From assembly GCA_023413185.1 (NCBI GenBank), contig JAEZQD010000145.1, positions 1-23,035 of the forward strand: a stretch of 23,035 nucleotides of DNA, in the 5' to 3' direction. The notes under the pieces are model-generated. The model was not told the DNA's origin, did no database searches, and saw only the letters and a program-made list of their open reading frames with translations. Shown piece by piece: positions 15,393-22,827 of the stretch (position 1 is the first letter of the stretch; every line of letters begins with the position of its first letter). Source of the DNA: Bacillota bacterium. Lineage in GTDB: Bacteria; Bacillota; Clostridia; Oscillospirales; Ruminococcaceae. The position numbers and the translations under genes were made by a program.

Positions 15393-16361
15393 TTATTGCC
15401 GTACCGGCAGCGTGCCAAAATCATCCTTGTCGGTGAATACCCTCTCTTTGACGTATGTGTGCGCGGGAATCGGTATGCCGTTGGCTATGTTTGCGACCAG
15501 TTCCATCAGGTCGTCGCCGATATAGGGGTTGCATTCGACGATGCAATTGATCTTTCCCTGCTTCAGGGCTTCAAGCCCCGATTTTTGAGCGTCTACAGAA
15601 ACGATCATGATGTCTTTGCCCGGAACAATCCCGTGCTCCTCCAACGCTTCAATCGCCCCCAGAGCCATATCGTCGTTGTGCGCAAAAATTACGTCGATGT
15701 CCGGCGATGCCCTTAATATGGTTTCCATGCACTCCTTGCCTTTTGAATGCATAAAATCGCCAGAAACAGATATAACCACCTCAAATTTCGGATTCTGTGC
15801 AAACACGGAGCGCAATCCCTCGTACCGACCGATTGCCGGAGAAGAATTTTCCGTTCCGCTTATTTCAGCTACTCTGACAGTCTCGTTTTTGTCGCTGAAC
15901 CGTTCTACCATCCATTCTGCGGCACGGACGCCTTCCCTGTTGAAATCCGACCCAATAAATGCGCAGTAAAGTCCTTCCTCCTCCGTTTTGATGTAACGAT
16001 CCACCAATATCACCGGGATTCCCGCGGCTTTTGCTTCTTGAAGTACATTGTCCCAACCTTCTTCCACAATCGGACAGAACGCAATCACATCCACGCCGTT
16101 GAGAATAAACGACCGTATTGCCTTGATTTGATTGAACTGCTTTTGTTGGGCATTTTCAAATATAAGCTGGATGTCCGCCTGCTCCGCGGCTCTTTTGACA
16201 TCGTTTGATGACGACGTTCGAAATTCGCTCTCGTCGCCTAGCTGTGCAAAGCCCAAAACGATTCGTTCCGTGATTTCCGGTTCAGGTTCGTTGTACGCGC
16301 ACGCGAACAAACAAAGAACGAGTAAGCAAATGATAAATGAAATGCCGATGCCGCTTTTCAT
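15393..16361 (-). CDS. Sugar-binding lipoprotein, probable sensor component of the kinase system
   Basis: The 322-residue protein has a lipoprotein signal (hydrophobic core then LFAC, Cys21) and a type 1 periplasmic-binding fold. The fold shows IVLGFAQLGDESEFR, the hallmark EEGWDNVLQEAKAAGIPVILVDR, DVIFAHNDDMALGAIEALEEHG and CNPYIGDD. It is related to, but clearly distinct from, the transport binding protein encoded at 11733-12746. Its place as first gene of a run with a LytS-type kinase and a YesN regulator, 11 bases from the kinase, points to sugar sensing. The model is XylFII of clostridia, which binds sugar and docks onto the kinase. The ribosome site GAGGGGAG is eight bases before the ATG. 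Confidence 0.9.
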   Translation of the reverse strand: MKSGIGISFIICLLVLCLFACAYNEPEPEITERIVLGFAQLGDESEFRTSSSNDVKRAAEQADIQLIFENAQQKQFNQIKAIRSFILNGVDVIAFCPIVEEGWDNVLQEAKAAGIPVILVDRYIKTEEEGLYCAFIGSDFNREGVRAAEWMVERFSDKNETVRVAEISGTENSSPAIGRYEGLRSVFAQNPKFEVVISVSGDFMHSKGKECMETILRASPDIDVIFAHNDDMALGAIEALEEHGIVPGKDIMIVSVDAQKSGLEALKQGKINCIVECNPYIGDDLMELVANIANGIPIPAHTYVKERVFTDKDDFGTLPVRQ

Positions 16362-16396
16362 ATTGATGCTCCCCTCGTTAAAGTGATTTTATTGTT

Positions 16397-16425
16397 AGAA
16401 TATCATGTTTTGTATATTATTACAA
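16397..16425 (-). promoter_or_regulatory. Candidate promoter of the sensor-kinase-regulator operon
   Basis: On the minus strand TTGTAA (16425-16420), a 17-base spacer and TATTCT (16402-16397) with an extended TGa just before it. The start would fall near 16390, about 28 bases before the ATG. Confidence 0.5.
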
Positions 16426-16580
16426 GGGATTGACAACGCCGTTATTCGAATACTGGTATAGTACCACAACAAGAAATTCCATCCGATGCAAATGCAATGC
16501 TCCAAAGAAGATCACCCAGATATTCACGCCGAGACAGGGCGTAACAGGAATGCCTTAACTGAACGCGTTGGCTTTCTGTC

Positions 16581-16612
16581 ACTTAGACATAGAATAATAC
16601 CACTTGTGTCAT
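16581..16612 (+). promoter_or_regulatory. Imperfect direct repeats 21 bp apart, possible LytTR sites
   Basis: acttagacat (16581-16590) and acttgtgtcat (16602-16612) begin 21 bp apart, two helical turns, and end six bases before the -35 box. LytTR domains bind pairs of ~9-bp direct repeats with about 12 bp between them, so both spacing and location fit autoactivation. The match to the published base consensus is poor. Confidence 0.35.
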
Positions 16613-16618
16613 CGCGTA

Positions 16619-16647
16619 TTGAAAAAACTATTCTGCTCACATATACT
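16619..16647 (+). promoter_or_regulatory. Promoter of the LytTR-DUF3021 operon
   Basis: TTGAAA (16619-16624) and TATACT (16642-16647) with exactly 17 bases between them. The predicted start near 16654 leaves a leader of under 20 bases holding the ribosome site GAGGGAGGTG. Confidence 0.75.
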
Positions 16648-16671
16648 TTAATCACAGAGGGAGGTGCTAAT

Positions 16672-17106
16672 TTGATAGTAGTTACTGAACAGGGTAACAA
16701 TTTAGAAATTGAGATTCTTATACGTTGTGCAAATCCAAATAGCGAGGAAGTAACGAGACTAAAGCAGTTTCTTGAAACAATGAATGAAAAGGTACTTGTA
16801 ACTAAGGATTGCTCGCGAGCTTTTGTTGAAACAGGAAACATCATTTACTGTGAGTATGTCAATCGAAAAGTATTTGTGTATACTGCGGATGATATGTTTA
16901 CCACAACGCTATCCCTTACAGAGCTACAGGCACAGTGTAAAACACTGTTTCGGTGTTCAAAAAATACGATTATCAACATAAAAAAGCTCGACAAATTAAA
17001 AAGCGAGATAAGCGGAAGCATTTTAGCAACTCTTTCAAGTGGTGAAAAGGTTATGATTTCTCGTCACTACGCTAGCAAGCTAAGAGAGCTTATAAAAGAA
17101 AGATGA
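16672..17106 (+). CDS. LytTR-family DNA-binding regulator (no receiver domain), TTG start
   Basis: The 144-residue product is a stand-alone LytTR regulator. A ~45-residue N-terminal part precedes the LytTR domain, with IIYCEYVNRKVFVYTADDMF (57-76) and the LFRCSKNTIINIKKLDKL core (92-109). The final ISRHYASKLREL helix covers residues 129-140. It lacks a receiver domain, so control is not by a kinase. The next gene encodes a DUF3021 membrane protein, a pairing common in Firmicutes and reminiscent of the HdrRM/BrsRM systems, where the membrane protein holds the regulator inactive. The TTG at 16672 is chosen because GGGAGGTG sits just upstream and because the promoter lies inside the longer open frame. 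The gene is visibly A+T-richer than its neighbours. Confidence 0.88.
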   Translation: MIVVTEQGNNLEIEILIRCANPNSEEVTRLKQFLETMNEKVLVTKDCSRAFVETGNIIYCEYVNRKVFVYTADDMFTTTLSLTELQAQCKTLFRCSKNTIINIKKLDKLKSEISGSILATLSSGEKVMISRHYASKLRELIKER

Positions 17107-17115
17107 GGGTTACTT

Positions 17116-17568
17116 ATGAAAGGCTTTAAGAGTTTTTATCTTTGGGCATTAAATGCAAAGCTGTATATGGGACTATACTTTATGGCGATTGCTATTTTGG
17201 TAAGTGCGATTAACTTTTGTTTAGGCAGCGATAGCCTTGGCTTCTTTACTTTGCTGCAAATTATGGGGGTTAGCATTTTTACTGCTTTAGCGCAGGTGTT
17301 TATACTTCCAGACAGTACGGATTTTTCTAAACGAATTATCTTTCCGCGATCTCTAATTTGGCTTATTCTGTCCGGCGGAGTTATTGGTGCTGTCGCTCAT
17401 TTTGGAAATTGGTTTTACGATTTACCGAATATGATCTCATGGGTATTTGCTGCTGTTATGGTTATCGGCTGTTCAATGATGCTTATTGCATTTCAGTTTG
17501 AGCAGCAAAGAGACACGAAAGCCCTAAATGAAAGCTTGAATAATTTTAAGAATAAATTGCAAGATTAA
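17116..17568 (+). CDS. DUF3021 family membrane protein
   Basis: This 150-residue protein has four predicted membrane helices: about 17-36, 42-63, 76-95 and 109-126. A charged cytoplasmic tail (EQQRDTKALNESLNNFKNKLQD) may form a coiled coil. Length, topology and position nine bases after a LytTR gene match DUF3021. The likely role is to control the LytTR protein at the membrane, acting as an inhibitor released by a membrane or envelope signal. That is inferred from analogous pairs and not visible in the sequence. It is A+T-rich like its partner and probably moved with it. Confidence 0.82.
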   Translation: MKGFKSFYLWALNAKLYMGLYFMAIAILVSAINFCLGSDSLGFFTLLQIMGVSIFTALAQVFILPDSTDFSKRIIFPRSLIWLILSGGVIGAVAHFGNWFYDLPNMISWVFAAVMVIGCSMMLIAFQFEQQRDTKALNESLNNFKNKLQD

Positions 17569-17574
17569 CAAAGC

Positions 17575-17627
17575 TCATGGTATACCTCAAGTTGTTATCA
17601 ACTTAAGCGCACTAAAAGATACCATGA
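17575..17627 (+). other. Nested hairpin downstream of DUF3021
   Basis: tcatggtat (17575-17583) pairs with ataccatga (17619-17627) and encloses a second hairpin aagttg/caactt (17589-17604). No T run follows, so it is not a standard terminator. It may stabilise the 3' end or be part of a regulatory RNA. Confidence 0.45.
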
Positions 17628-17652
17628 TATCGTAATACCGAGGAGCTCGCAT

Positions 17653-17697
17653 AAAGACATAGCTTCCTGCCAAGGAAAGCCTATGTCTTTATTATTT
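17653..17697 (+). terminator. Terminator of the LytTR-DUF3021 operon
   Basis: aaagacatag (17653-17662) pairs with ctatgtcttt (17681-17690), and the top is extended by cttcc/ggaag with one bulged base. It is followed by attattta. This separates the operon from the DUF6064 gene. Confidence 0.7.
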
Positions 17698-17759
17698 ATG
17701 TAGAATATGGTACGATATCATAAAATGACAAGTGTTGTGTATAGTCAGCCTAGGGGGGA

Positions 17760-18368
17760 ATGTCCGAATTGGATGCACAGGCGTTTTGGGATGTGATTGG
17801 CGCATATAACACGCAAACCGTATCAATGCAGATCGTCTTACTGGCTGTTCTTGCTGTGGCATTGACGCTTTCTTATACCGGCACGGTAGGTTGGTGTGCA
17901 AAACTGGCTTTGGGGATATCTAACCTATACATAGGTGTTGTGTTCTTTGGCGCATTTGGCACGCAGAGCATTCAATGGTTCTTCGCATTGCCCCTATATC
18001 TGTGTTGCGGAGGTCTGTTTCTGTTCGAGAGTATAAAAAACCGAAATGATAGGCTGGAAAGACCCGGCATCTGGCAAATGGTATTGCTGCTAATGTTCGT
18101 GCTTTATCCCGTGGTTTCTTTGCTTTTGGGCAACGAGTTCCCGAGCATGGTAACCCATATCATGCCCTGCCCCATCATTAGCCTTAGCATCGCAGTCTAT
18201 TCGGGATATCAAAAGAAAAACAAGCTGTTGCTGGCGCTTTTGGCGGTTTGGGGGTTAACGGGGGTCAAGTCCATTCTGTTTAACGCATATGAAGACCTGA
18301 TTTTACTGATATGCGGGGTGTATTGCACCTATCTTCTTGTGAAGGAGTTCAAGAAAGCACACCAATAA
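17760..18368 (+). CDS. DUF6064 family membrane protein
   Basis: The 202-residue protein has about six hydrophobic helices and the N-terminal pattern of DUF6064 proteins (FWDVIGAYNTQTVSMQIVLL). Function in this family is not known. The ATG at 17760 is only one or two bases from the G run AGGGGGG. TTG at 17769 lies about ten bases from it and would give MDAQAFWDV, nearer the family start, so the true start may be nine bases later. It is a single gene between two terminators, and no partner is evident. Confidence 0.75.
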   Translation: MSELDAQAFWDVIGAYNTQTVSMQIVLLAVLAVALTLSYTGTVGWCAKLALGISNLYIGVVFFGAFGTQSIQWFFALPLYLCCGGLFLFESIKNRNDRLERPGIWQMVLLLMFVLYPVVSLLLGNEFPSMVTHIMPCPIISLSIAVYSGYQKKNKLLLALLAVWGLTGVKSILFNAYEDLILLICGVYCTYLLVKEFKKAHQ

Positions 18369-18417
18369 AACAATTCGCAATACATAGTCAGCGCAATTTT
18401 TGGTAAGAGCAATTTCA

Positions 18418-18445
18418 AAAAGCCCAACCGATTGGTTGGGCTTTT
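18418..18445. terminator. Bidirectional terminator between DUF6064 and lipoprotein genes
   Basis: A perfect 12-bp stem aaaagcccaacc (18418-18429) / ggttgggctttt (18434-18445) has loop gatt. There are four T's on the plus side and five on the minus side (cttttt). It stands between converging genes. Confidence 0.85.
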
Positions 18446-18462
18446 GTATTCGTGTTATCGGT

Positions 18463-19413
18463 TTACAGTAACTCCACCGTGAATTTTGCCTTGTCGTAAA
18501 TGAGTTCATAGGGTTCGCCGTACAGCACCACATCTTTTGAGCGAATGTAACACTTGGTGATGCGCGCGGCACCCTGCACCGTAACCGGCGCGTTTGCAAT
18601 AAACGCCTCAACATAGGATGGATTGCTATCTGAAAGGGTGACCTCGCTATCGGAATTGACGGTGAGTGTTTTGCAGCTTACACCATACAGGGTAAGCTCC
18701 ATGGGTTTTGCGCTCTTCGCGAGGGTAATGGTCTTATAGCCGGAATAGCTGTGCTCGATGTTATACGCATACAGTGACGCCATGGTTCCCGACATAAGGA
18801 TAGTCTCATCGATTACAGCCCTTCCCTCCAGCTCCACGTCAATGTAGTCGCCCGTAGCAAGCCGCAGGGTCTTTATCAGGCAGTTTTCCATACTCAGCTC
18901 GTACAGATAGGGAGAGTTAACAATCAGCTCGCCGTCTATCTTGCAGTTAATCAGGGTTAGCGAGTACAGCGCATCAATGGTAACCGTCAGGTTGCCTGTG
19001 ATGTATTTATTCTCAAGCACCACATCGGCGGCGGAGATCTCCACATTTTTATAGGTCGCCTTTTTGTCGTCGGTGACCGTCTCGGTGTAGGTCTTATCCT
19101 CCGCACTCGGCTCGGAGGATGCCGCAGACGACGCGGCGGACTGCGCCGCTACCGCTGCGGTGTCGATATGTACCGGCTTGGGCGGCTTGCCCTTGGCGGG
19201 CTTTACCGGTTCGGCGGTTGTGCGGTTAAAGGACATGGGCAGCGCGGCGGTATCGTCCGCGGGCTGTGCCACCACCGCAAGCGCCGGTACGGCATAGTAC
19301 TCCTCGGTCAGATAGCTATCGGGCGCCTTCTCGGCGATGGTACAGCCGCTAAACAGGAATAGCCCCGCAACAGCGACAACACCCATCACCGAATAGATCA
19401 TCCTTGTCCTCAT
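18463..19413 (-). CDS. Lipoprotein with predicted beta-helix domain
   Basis: The 316-residue protein has a lipoprotein signal (MRTRMIYSVM, hydrophobic run, LFSGC). A Pro/Lys/Ala/Ser-rich linker follows, then a ~210-residue domain of short repeating strands (EISAADVVLENKYITGNLTV, LTLINCKIDGELIV, ELSMENCLIKTLRL). This is a pattern typical of right-handed parallel beta-helices. The same domain is in the neighbouring 936-residue lipoprotein. No catalytic motif is seen; a surface binding or scaffold role is a guess. ATG 19413 has AAAGGCGG eight bases upstream and starts the signal peptide properly; the in-frame start 45 bases further up is not supported. A TTGCGG-17-TATAAT promoter lies at 19548-19576. 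Confidence 0.8.
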   Translation of the reverse strand: MRTRMIYSVMGVVAVAGLFLFSGCTIAEKAPDSYLTEEYYAVPALAVVAQPADDTAALPMSFNRTTAEPVKPAKGKPPKPVHIDTAAVAAQSAASSAASSEPSAEDKTYTETVTDDKKATYKNVEISAADVVLENKYITGNLTVTIDALYSLTLINCKIDGELIVNSPYLYELSMENCLIKTLRLATGDYIDVELEGRAVIDETILMSGTMASLYAYNIEHSYSGYKTITLAKSAKPMELTLYGVSCKTLTVNSDSEVTLSDSNPSYVEAFIANAPVTVQGAARITKCYIRSKDVVLYGEPYELIYDKAKFTVELL

Positions 19414-19489
19414 CGTTTTGTCCGCCTTTCTTTTGCGTGTGATTGAACGCTCTGTCAAGCATTATCGACCGCTTGAATTATAAGGCTAA

Positions 19490-19529
19490 AATGCGCAAAC
19501 ACTGCCATTTTCAGCGGGGTTTGCGCATT
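19490..19529 (-). terminator. Hairpin between the two lipoprotein genes
   Basis: aatgcgcaaac (19490-19500) and gtttgcgcatt (19519-19529) form a perfect 11-bp stem followed on the minus strand by ttttagcc. It could end the large lipoprotein transcript. It also lies in the 5' leader predicted from the 19548-19576 promoter, so it may act as an attenuator. Confidence 0.55.
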
Positions 19530-19547
19530 ATTTCGTGCGCTGGATAT

Positions 19548-19576
19548 ATTATACAGCAATTGTGCGCCGCCCGCAA
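19548..19576 (-). promoter_or_regulatory. Candidate promoter of the smaller lipoprotein gene
   Basis: On the minus strand TTGCGG (19576-19571), 17 bases, then a perfect TATAAT (19553-19548). The start would be near 19541, with a leader of about 128 bases that includes the 11-bp hairpin. Confidence 0.6.
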
Positions 19577-19613
19577 CTATTTTTATTGCGTACCGACCGC
19601 GGATATTCTGCTT

Positions 19614-22424
19614 TTAGGCGGGAAGCCAGCCCGCCAGTCTGCTGGACATGATGGCAGACACGCCGTCCATGCCGGGTCCGGCACCGTCTGGGGCGGGATC
19701 TGGTTCAGGAGCTGTGCCAACCGCACCGATTGAAGTGTAAGTTGCTCCGGTAATAGTATTGCTTGATTCAACAGCAGTTGTTTCTTGTGTTGTACTGATG
19801 TTGACACCGCAGATTAAGCCAAAGCTTTCTCGCAATGCCTCGACAAGCGTGTTGTCGGGAGAGCCTGTCGCATATAGCAAACCACGGTAGATACAGTTTT
19901 GTATCGTGCCGGCGTTCGACCCGCAGATGCCGCCGACGTAACTTGTGCCGGTGACGGAGGATGTGGTGTTATCAGCAACGATACAGTCTTGAATCGTGCC
20001 ATTGTTTGTGCCTGCAATCATGCCGACGTTTGTCCTGCCAACGACGGAGGAGGTCGCAGAGATTGCAATGTTTTTTACGGATGCTCCTGTGCCAATGATC
20101 GAGAACAGTCCGACGTTATCTGTCTCAGCAGCTGTAATTGATATGGTTATTGTCTTGTTGTCGCCGTCATAGTGACCCGCAAACGTTCCGGTAATGCGGT
20201 GGGCAGCATCGATGGTAAACAACTCAGTCTGCTTGTAATACTGTCCGTTGCCAGTTACGCTAGCGATATTGAGAAACTCTTCCGCTGTACTGATGAGATA
20301 GGGATCTCCCTCTATTCCTCTGCCCCGAGCAAACAGAAGGTCATTGGCCGCAACCACATACGCGCTGGACGTTGCAGACACGTCGGCATAGCCGTCGGCA
20401 TGCGCGGTAACCGTCGCGGTATAGCTGCCGTGCTGGGTTATCGTAAAGCTATGAGAAGTTTCTGTAACGGTCACATTAGTAGCGCCGCTTAACGCTTCAC
20501 CGTCTTTGAAAAGTGTTGCGGTATGTGTGATACTAGTAGAAGCACCTGTTGCCGCAGTGAAGCTGAGATTCAATATATCGTTCTGCGTATCGCGATTAAG
20601 TGTAACGTTTGAGGGTGCAGTAAAGGTCGGAAGCGGGGTAGCTGTTTTTGTAAAACCGCCGCTTATAATGCTGGTATTGGAGTTGAGTACATTACCCGCG
20701 TTGCCAAGTGAAGCGACCCCCGCGGTGTACGAACCGGCGGGATAGGTTGTGTTATTGCTCAGGTCAAGCTCATGCGCCCCTGTGACGGTCTGTGAAGTAC
20801 CGTTTATGGTCACACTGTACTGGGTCACGCCGAGCATCGCGTCCCATGTCAGCTTTTTGGTCGTATCGTTATAGGCGACGTTTGTCGGGGTAAGAGCCCT
20901 TGATACGGTGAACTGCCCGACCACGCTAAGCTGCTCAAACGCGGATTTTGTGGTGATACGCACATAGTAGGGCTCCGCGGTCACAAGGGGCACAAAACCG
21001 GTGCCCATTGCCGCGCGCAGGTCCAGGGTGGTGGTTGCCCCTGCGGGCAGGTTGGCATCGAGCTTTTTGTTGGTGTGCGAGGTATTGGTTGAAACGGTTA
21101 CATTGTAGCCCTTTGTAGCGCCCGTTGCCGTCCACGACGCGACAAACTTTGCAATGTCAGTCGTGCCGTCAAACGTCGGGGCTGTGAGCGAAAGCGCGGG
21201 GTGCGAAGAGGTACAGGGCACACTGATGGTATTGCTGTACGCGGAGGCATCCCTTGTGGAGGTAGACCGCGCGGCGACGCGCACCTGATAGGTGCCGGTG
21301 GGCGCGGCGTTCTCATCTAAAAACTCTGCAATATCAATTACTCGGGTGCCGGAGGAAAGCGTTTTGTATACGTATATGGTGGAGCCCAGAAGGTTCACCC
21401 GCACCTCATATCCGTTTGACGCGCCGGAAACCGCGCTCCATCGAATCTCGTCACCGCTTCGGGTTATGCTGGGCGCGGAGAGCGGGGTAAGCGTGTTGTC
21501 GTCGTCATTGTCCGTCTCATCCTCGACGCGGGGTTCATAGGTGTTTGAACCGTCCGCGATGTGAGCGGGAGCGGTATCGATTCTGACATTCCTGCTGTAG
21601 CAGAACAAGAGCCCGACCTTATCGCCGCCTTCAATGTAGGACGGCTTATTGGCTATTACGCTGCCGATGCTGGAGGAACCCAGAAGATACAGGTTGGTGT
21701 CGTAGTTAAGGGTAACGCTGTTCATCGATATGTTGTACAGCTTAAGCACCGTAAGCAGCTGCGAAGTCTTGACCGTTTCGATAGAGGTAAAGCCGCTGGC
21801 GGTGGCGTTTAGCTTGTTGTGCTCGAGCAGGGTATCGTAGCGAATCTGTGTTTTGTCGATCACGGTTGCGCCCTTTGCCACAATGCGCGGACGCGAAACC
21901 GTGCTTGCGCTCACCAGATTTTTCGCGGTAACGCTGTCGAGATACACAGAGTTCTCGCCGCCGCCGTATACATAGATGGTACCGCCCACCGTAACGTTTT
22001 GCAGTGTGACGTTGCCGTCCCCAACGCCTTTGTCGATGACAAGGTCCCCGGTAACGGTTTTGTTGCTTAACGATACCCCGCTTGCGGTAATCTTGACGGT
22101 GCGGAAGGTCTCTTTCTTCGAGCTTGTTACCGCAGAGGAGTATACCTTGGCGGATGCGGACGTGCTCGAAGTACCCGAACCGCCCGTAGATGCCGCAGGC
22201 TTAGAGGAGCTTGCCGGCTGCGACGAGCTTTGCTCGGATGAGGAGGACTGCTCCTGGGAGCTGCTCTCCGGCTCGGAGGACTCAGGCTGCGAGGATGGCG
22301 CGATGGAAGAAACGGGCAGCGTGGTAGGTATTTCTCCCCTATTACAGCCCGCAAGCACAGTCACAACCGCGAAAATAAGCACAGCAGAAATCAACAACCC
22401 TGCGCGCAAAGAAAACCGTTTCAT
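19614..22424 (-). CDS. Large modular lipoprotein: Ser-rich linker, beta-helix, Fn3-like repeats, GLUG-type module
   Basis: This 936-residue surface protein has a signal ending VLAGC (lipidated Cys27) and a Ser/Glu/Gln-rich linker (about 39-95). A predicted beta-helix domain (about 95-300) is homologous to the whole folded part of the neighbouring lipoprotein. About four Fn3-like beta-sandwich units follow (about 311-400, 410-508, 508-590, 595-690). The last is a module starting RGIEGDPYLISTAEEF (about 700-850) with GTFAGHYDGDNKTIT, DNVGLFSIIGTGASVKNI and GGICGSNAGTIQNC, which are GLUG-motif repeats seen in adhesin-like and IgA1-peptidase-associated proteins. No cell-wall sorting signal or C-terminal helix is present, so the lipid is its anchor. 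Adhesion or glycan binding is inferred. Base and codon style changes toward A+T in the GLUG part. Confidence 0.85.
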   Translation of the reverse strand: MKRFSLRAGLLISAVLIFAVVTVLAGCNRGEIPTTLPVSSIAPSSQPESSEPESSSQEQSSSSEQSSSQPASSSKPAASTGGSGTSSTSASAKVYSSAVTSSKKETFRTVKITASGVSLSNKTVTGDLVIDKGVGDGNVTLQNVTVGGTIYVYGGGENSVYLDSVTAKNLVSASTVSRPRIVAKGATVIDKTQIRYDTLLEHNKLNATASGFTSIETVKTSQLLTVLKLYNISMNSVTLNYDTNLYLLGSSSIGSVIANKPSYIEGGDKVGLLFCYSRNVRIDTAPAHIADGSNTYEPRVEDETDNDDDNTLTPLSAPSITRSGDEIRWSAVSGASNGYEVRVNLLGSTIYVYKTLSSGTRVIDIAEFLDENAAPTGTYQVRVAARSTSTRDASAYSNTISVPCTSSHPALSLTAPTFDGTTDIAKFVASWTATGATKGYNVTVSTNTSHTNKKLDANLPAGATTTLDLRAAMGTGFVPLVTAEPYYVRITTKSAFEQLSVVGQFTVSRALTPTNVAYNDTTKKLTWDAMLGVTQYSVTINGTSQTVTGAHELDLSNNTTYPAGSYTAGVASLGNAGNVLNSNTSIISGGFTKTATPLPTFTAPSNVTLNRDTQNDILNLSFTAATGASTSITHTATLFKDGEALSGATNVTVTETSHSFTITQHGSYTATVTAHADGYADVSATSSAYVVAANDLLFARGRGIEGDPYLISTAEEFLNIASVTGNGQYYKQTELFTIDAAHRITGTFAGHYDGDNKTITISITAAETDNVGLFSIIGTGASVKNIAISATSSVVGRTNVGMIAGTNNGTIQDCIVADNTTSSVTGTSYVGGICGSNAGTIQNCIYRGLLYATGSPDNTLVEALRESFGLICGVNISTTQETTAVESSNTITGATYTSIGAVGTAPEPDPAPDGAGPGMDGVSAIMSSRLAGWLPA

Positions 22425-22514
22425 ACCATTCCGCCCTTTCGTTAATTGGCTAGCATTAATATGTACATGGCGTTATTCGCCATAATCCGCGTCAGAATGC
22501 GGGGTTTTGCCTTA

Positions 22515-22543
22515 ATTATAACTCATTGTTTAACCAAAATCAA
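22515..22543 (-). promoter_or_regulatory. Promoter of the large lipoprotein gene
   Basis: On the minus strand TTGATT (22543-22538), 17 bases and a perfect TATAAT (22520-22515). The leader would be about 84 bases. The two boxes are identical to those of the tRNA-Leu promoter in this window. Confidence 0.75.
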
Positions 22544-22705
22544 ACATTACTATTTATCTATATAATCTGTGCGCACCACCATGCCTTTTACTGCATCATG
22601 TGAGACGAAATTTTTCGTAAACCCGTTTTTCGCTTTGGTTGCTGTCGTTTATGCCGCAGTAAGCCCGTTTTGCCGCTGCTTGACCGAGTTTAACAGCAAG
22701 TGCTA

Positions 22706-22734
22706 TTGTGCGGGCAGGCTCGTTGTGATAAAAT
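22706..22734 (+). promoter_or_regulatory. Candidate promoter of the YebC-family gene
   Basis: TTGTGC (22706-22711) and TAAAAT (22729-22734) are 17 bases apart, with an extended -10 TGa directly before the second box. The start would be near 22741, about 87 bases before the ATG. Confidence 0.5.
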
Positions 22735-22827
22735 AATGTATATTTAGTGTTACGCATGCCACCTGTGACGGCGCATCCACCGCTTACTTCCGGCTTTGTG
22801 GCAGGCTTACTTTTTGGAGGTTTTAGA

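Larger units (their letters stand above)
16362..16671. other. Divergent region between the sensory operon and the LytTR gene (310 bp)
   Basis: It holds the minus-strand promoter above, a plus-strand TTGACA (16430-16435) with an extended TGGTATAGT (16454-16462) at an overlong spacing, imperfect direct repeats and the LytTR promoter. The frame of the LytTR gene stays open back through 16486, but this stretch contains the promoter, so I read it as non-coding. Confidence 0.65.
22425..22827. other. Divergent intergenic region (403 bp)
   Basis: It carries the minus-strand lipoprotein promoter (22515-22543), an A+T-rich stretch up to about 22565, and the plus-strand promoter candidate for the YebC-family gene (22706-22734). 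Frames that cross it on the minus strand are continuations antisense to the YebC gene and show no ribosome site. I see no further gene. Confidence 0.6.

Noticed and set aside
16430..16462. TTGACA with TATAGT as the LytTR promoter
   Set aside because: The spacing is 21 bases and it is over 200 bases from the start codon. It could still work as an extended -10 promoter, but the 16619-16647 promoter is better.
16486..16671. 62-residue extension of the LytTR protein
   Set aside because: It contains a near-consensus promoter (16619-16647) and has no ribosome site at its ATG. The TTG at 16672 has GGGAGGTG.
17741..18392. Nine-base direct repeat atagtcagc on both sides of the DUF6064 gene as a target-site duplication
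   Set aside because: It is too short and isolated, with no terminal inverted repeats or transposase. Chance is a sufficient explanation.
22127..22310. Ser-codon-rich repeats as a microsatellite or CRISPR-like array
   Set aside because: The repetition is in amino-acid composition of a lipoprotein linker; there are no regular repeats and spacers.
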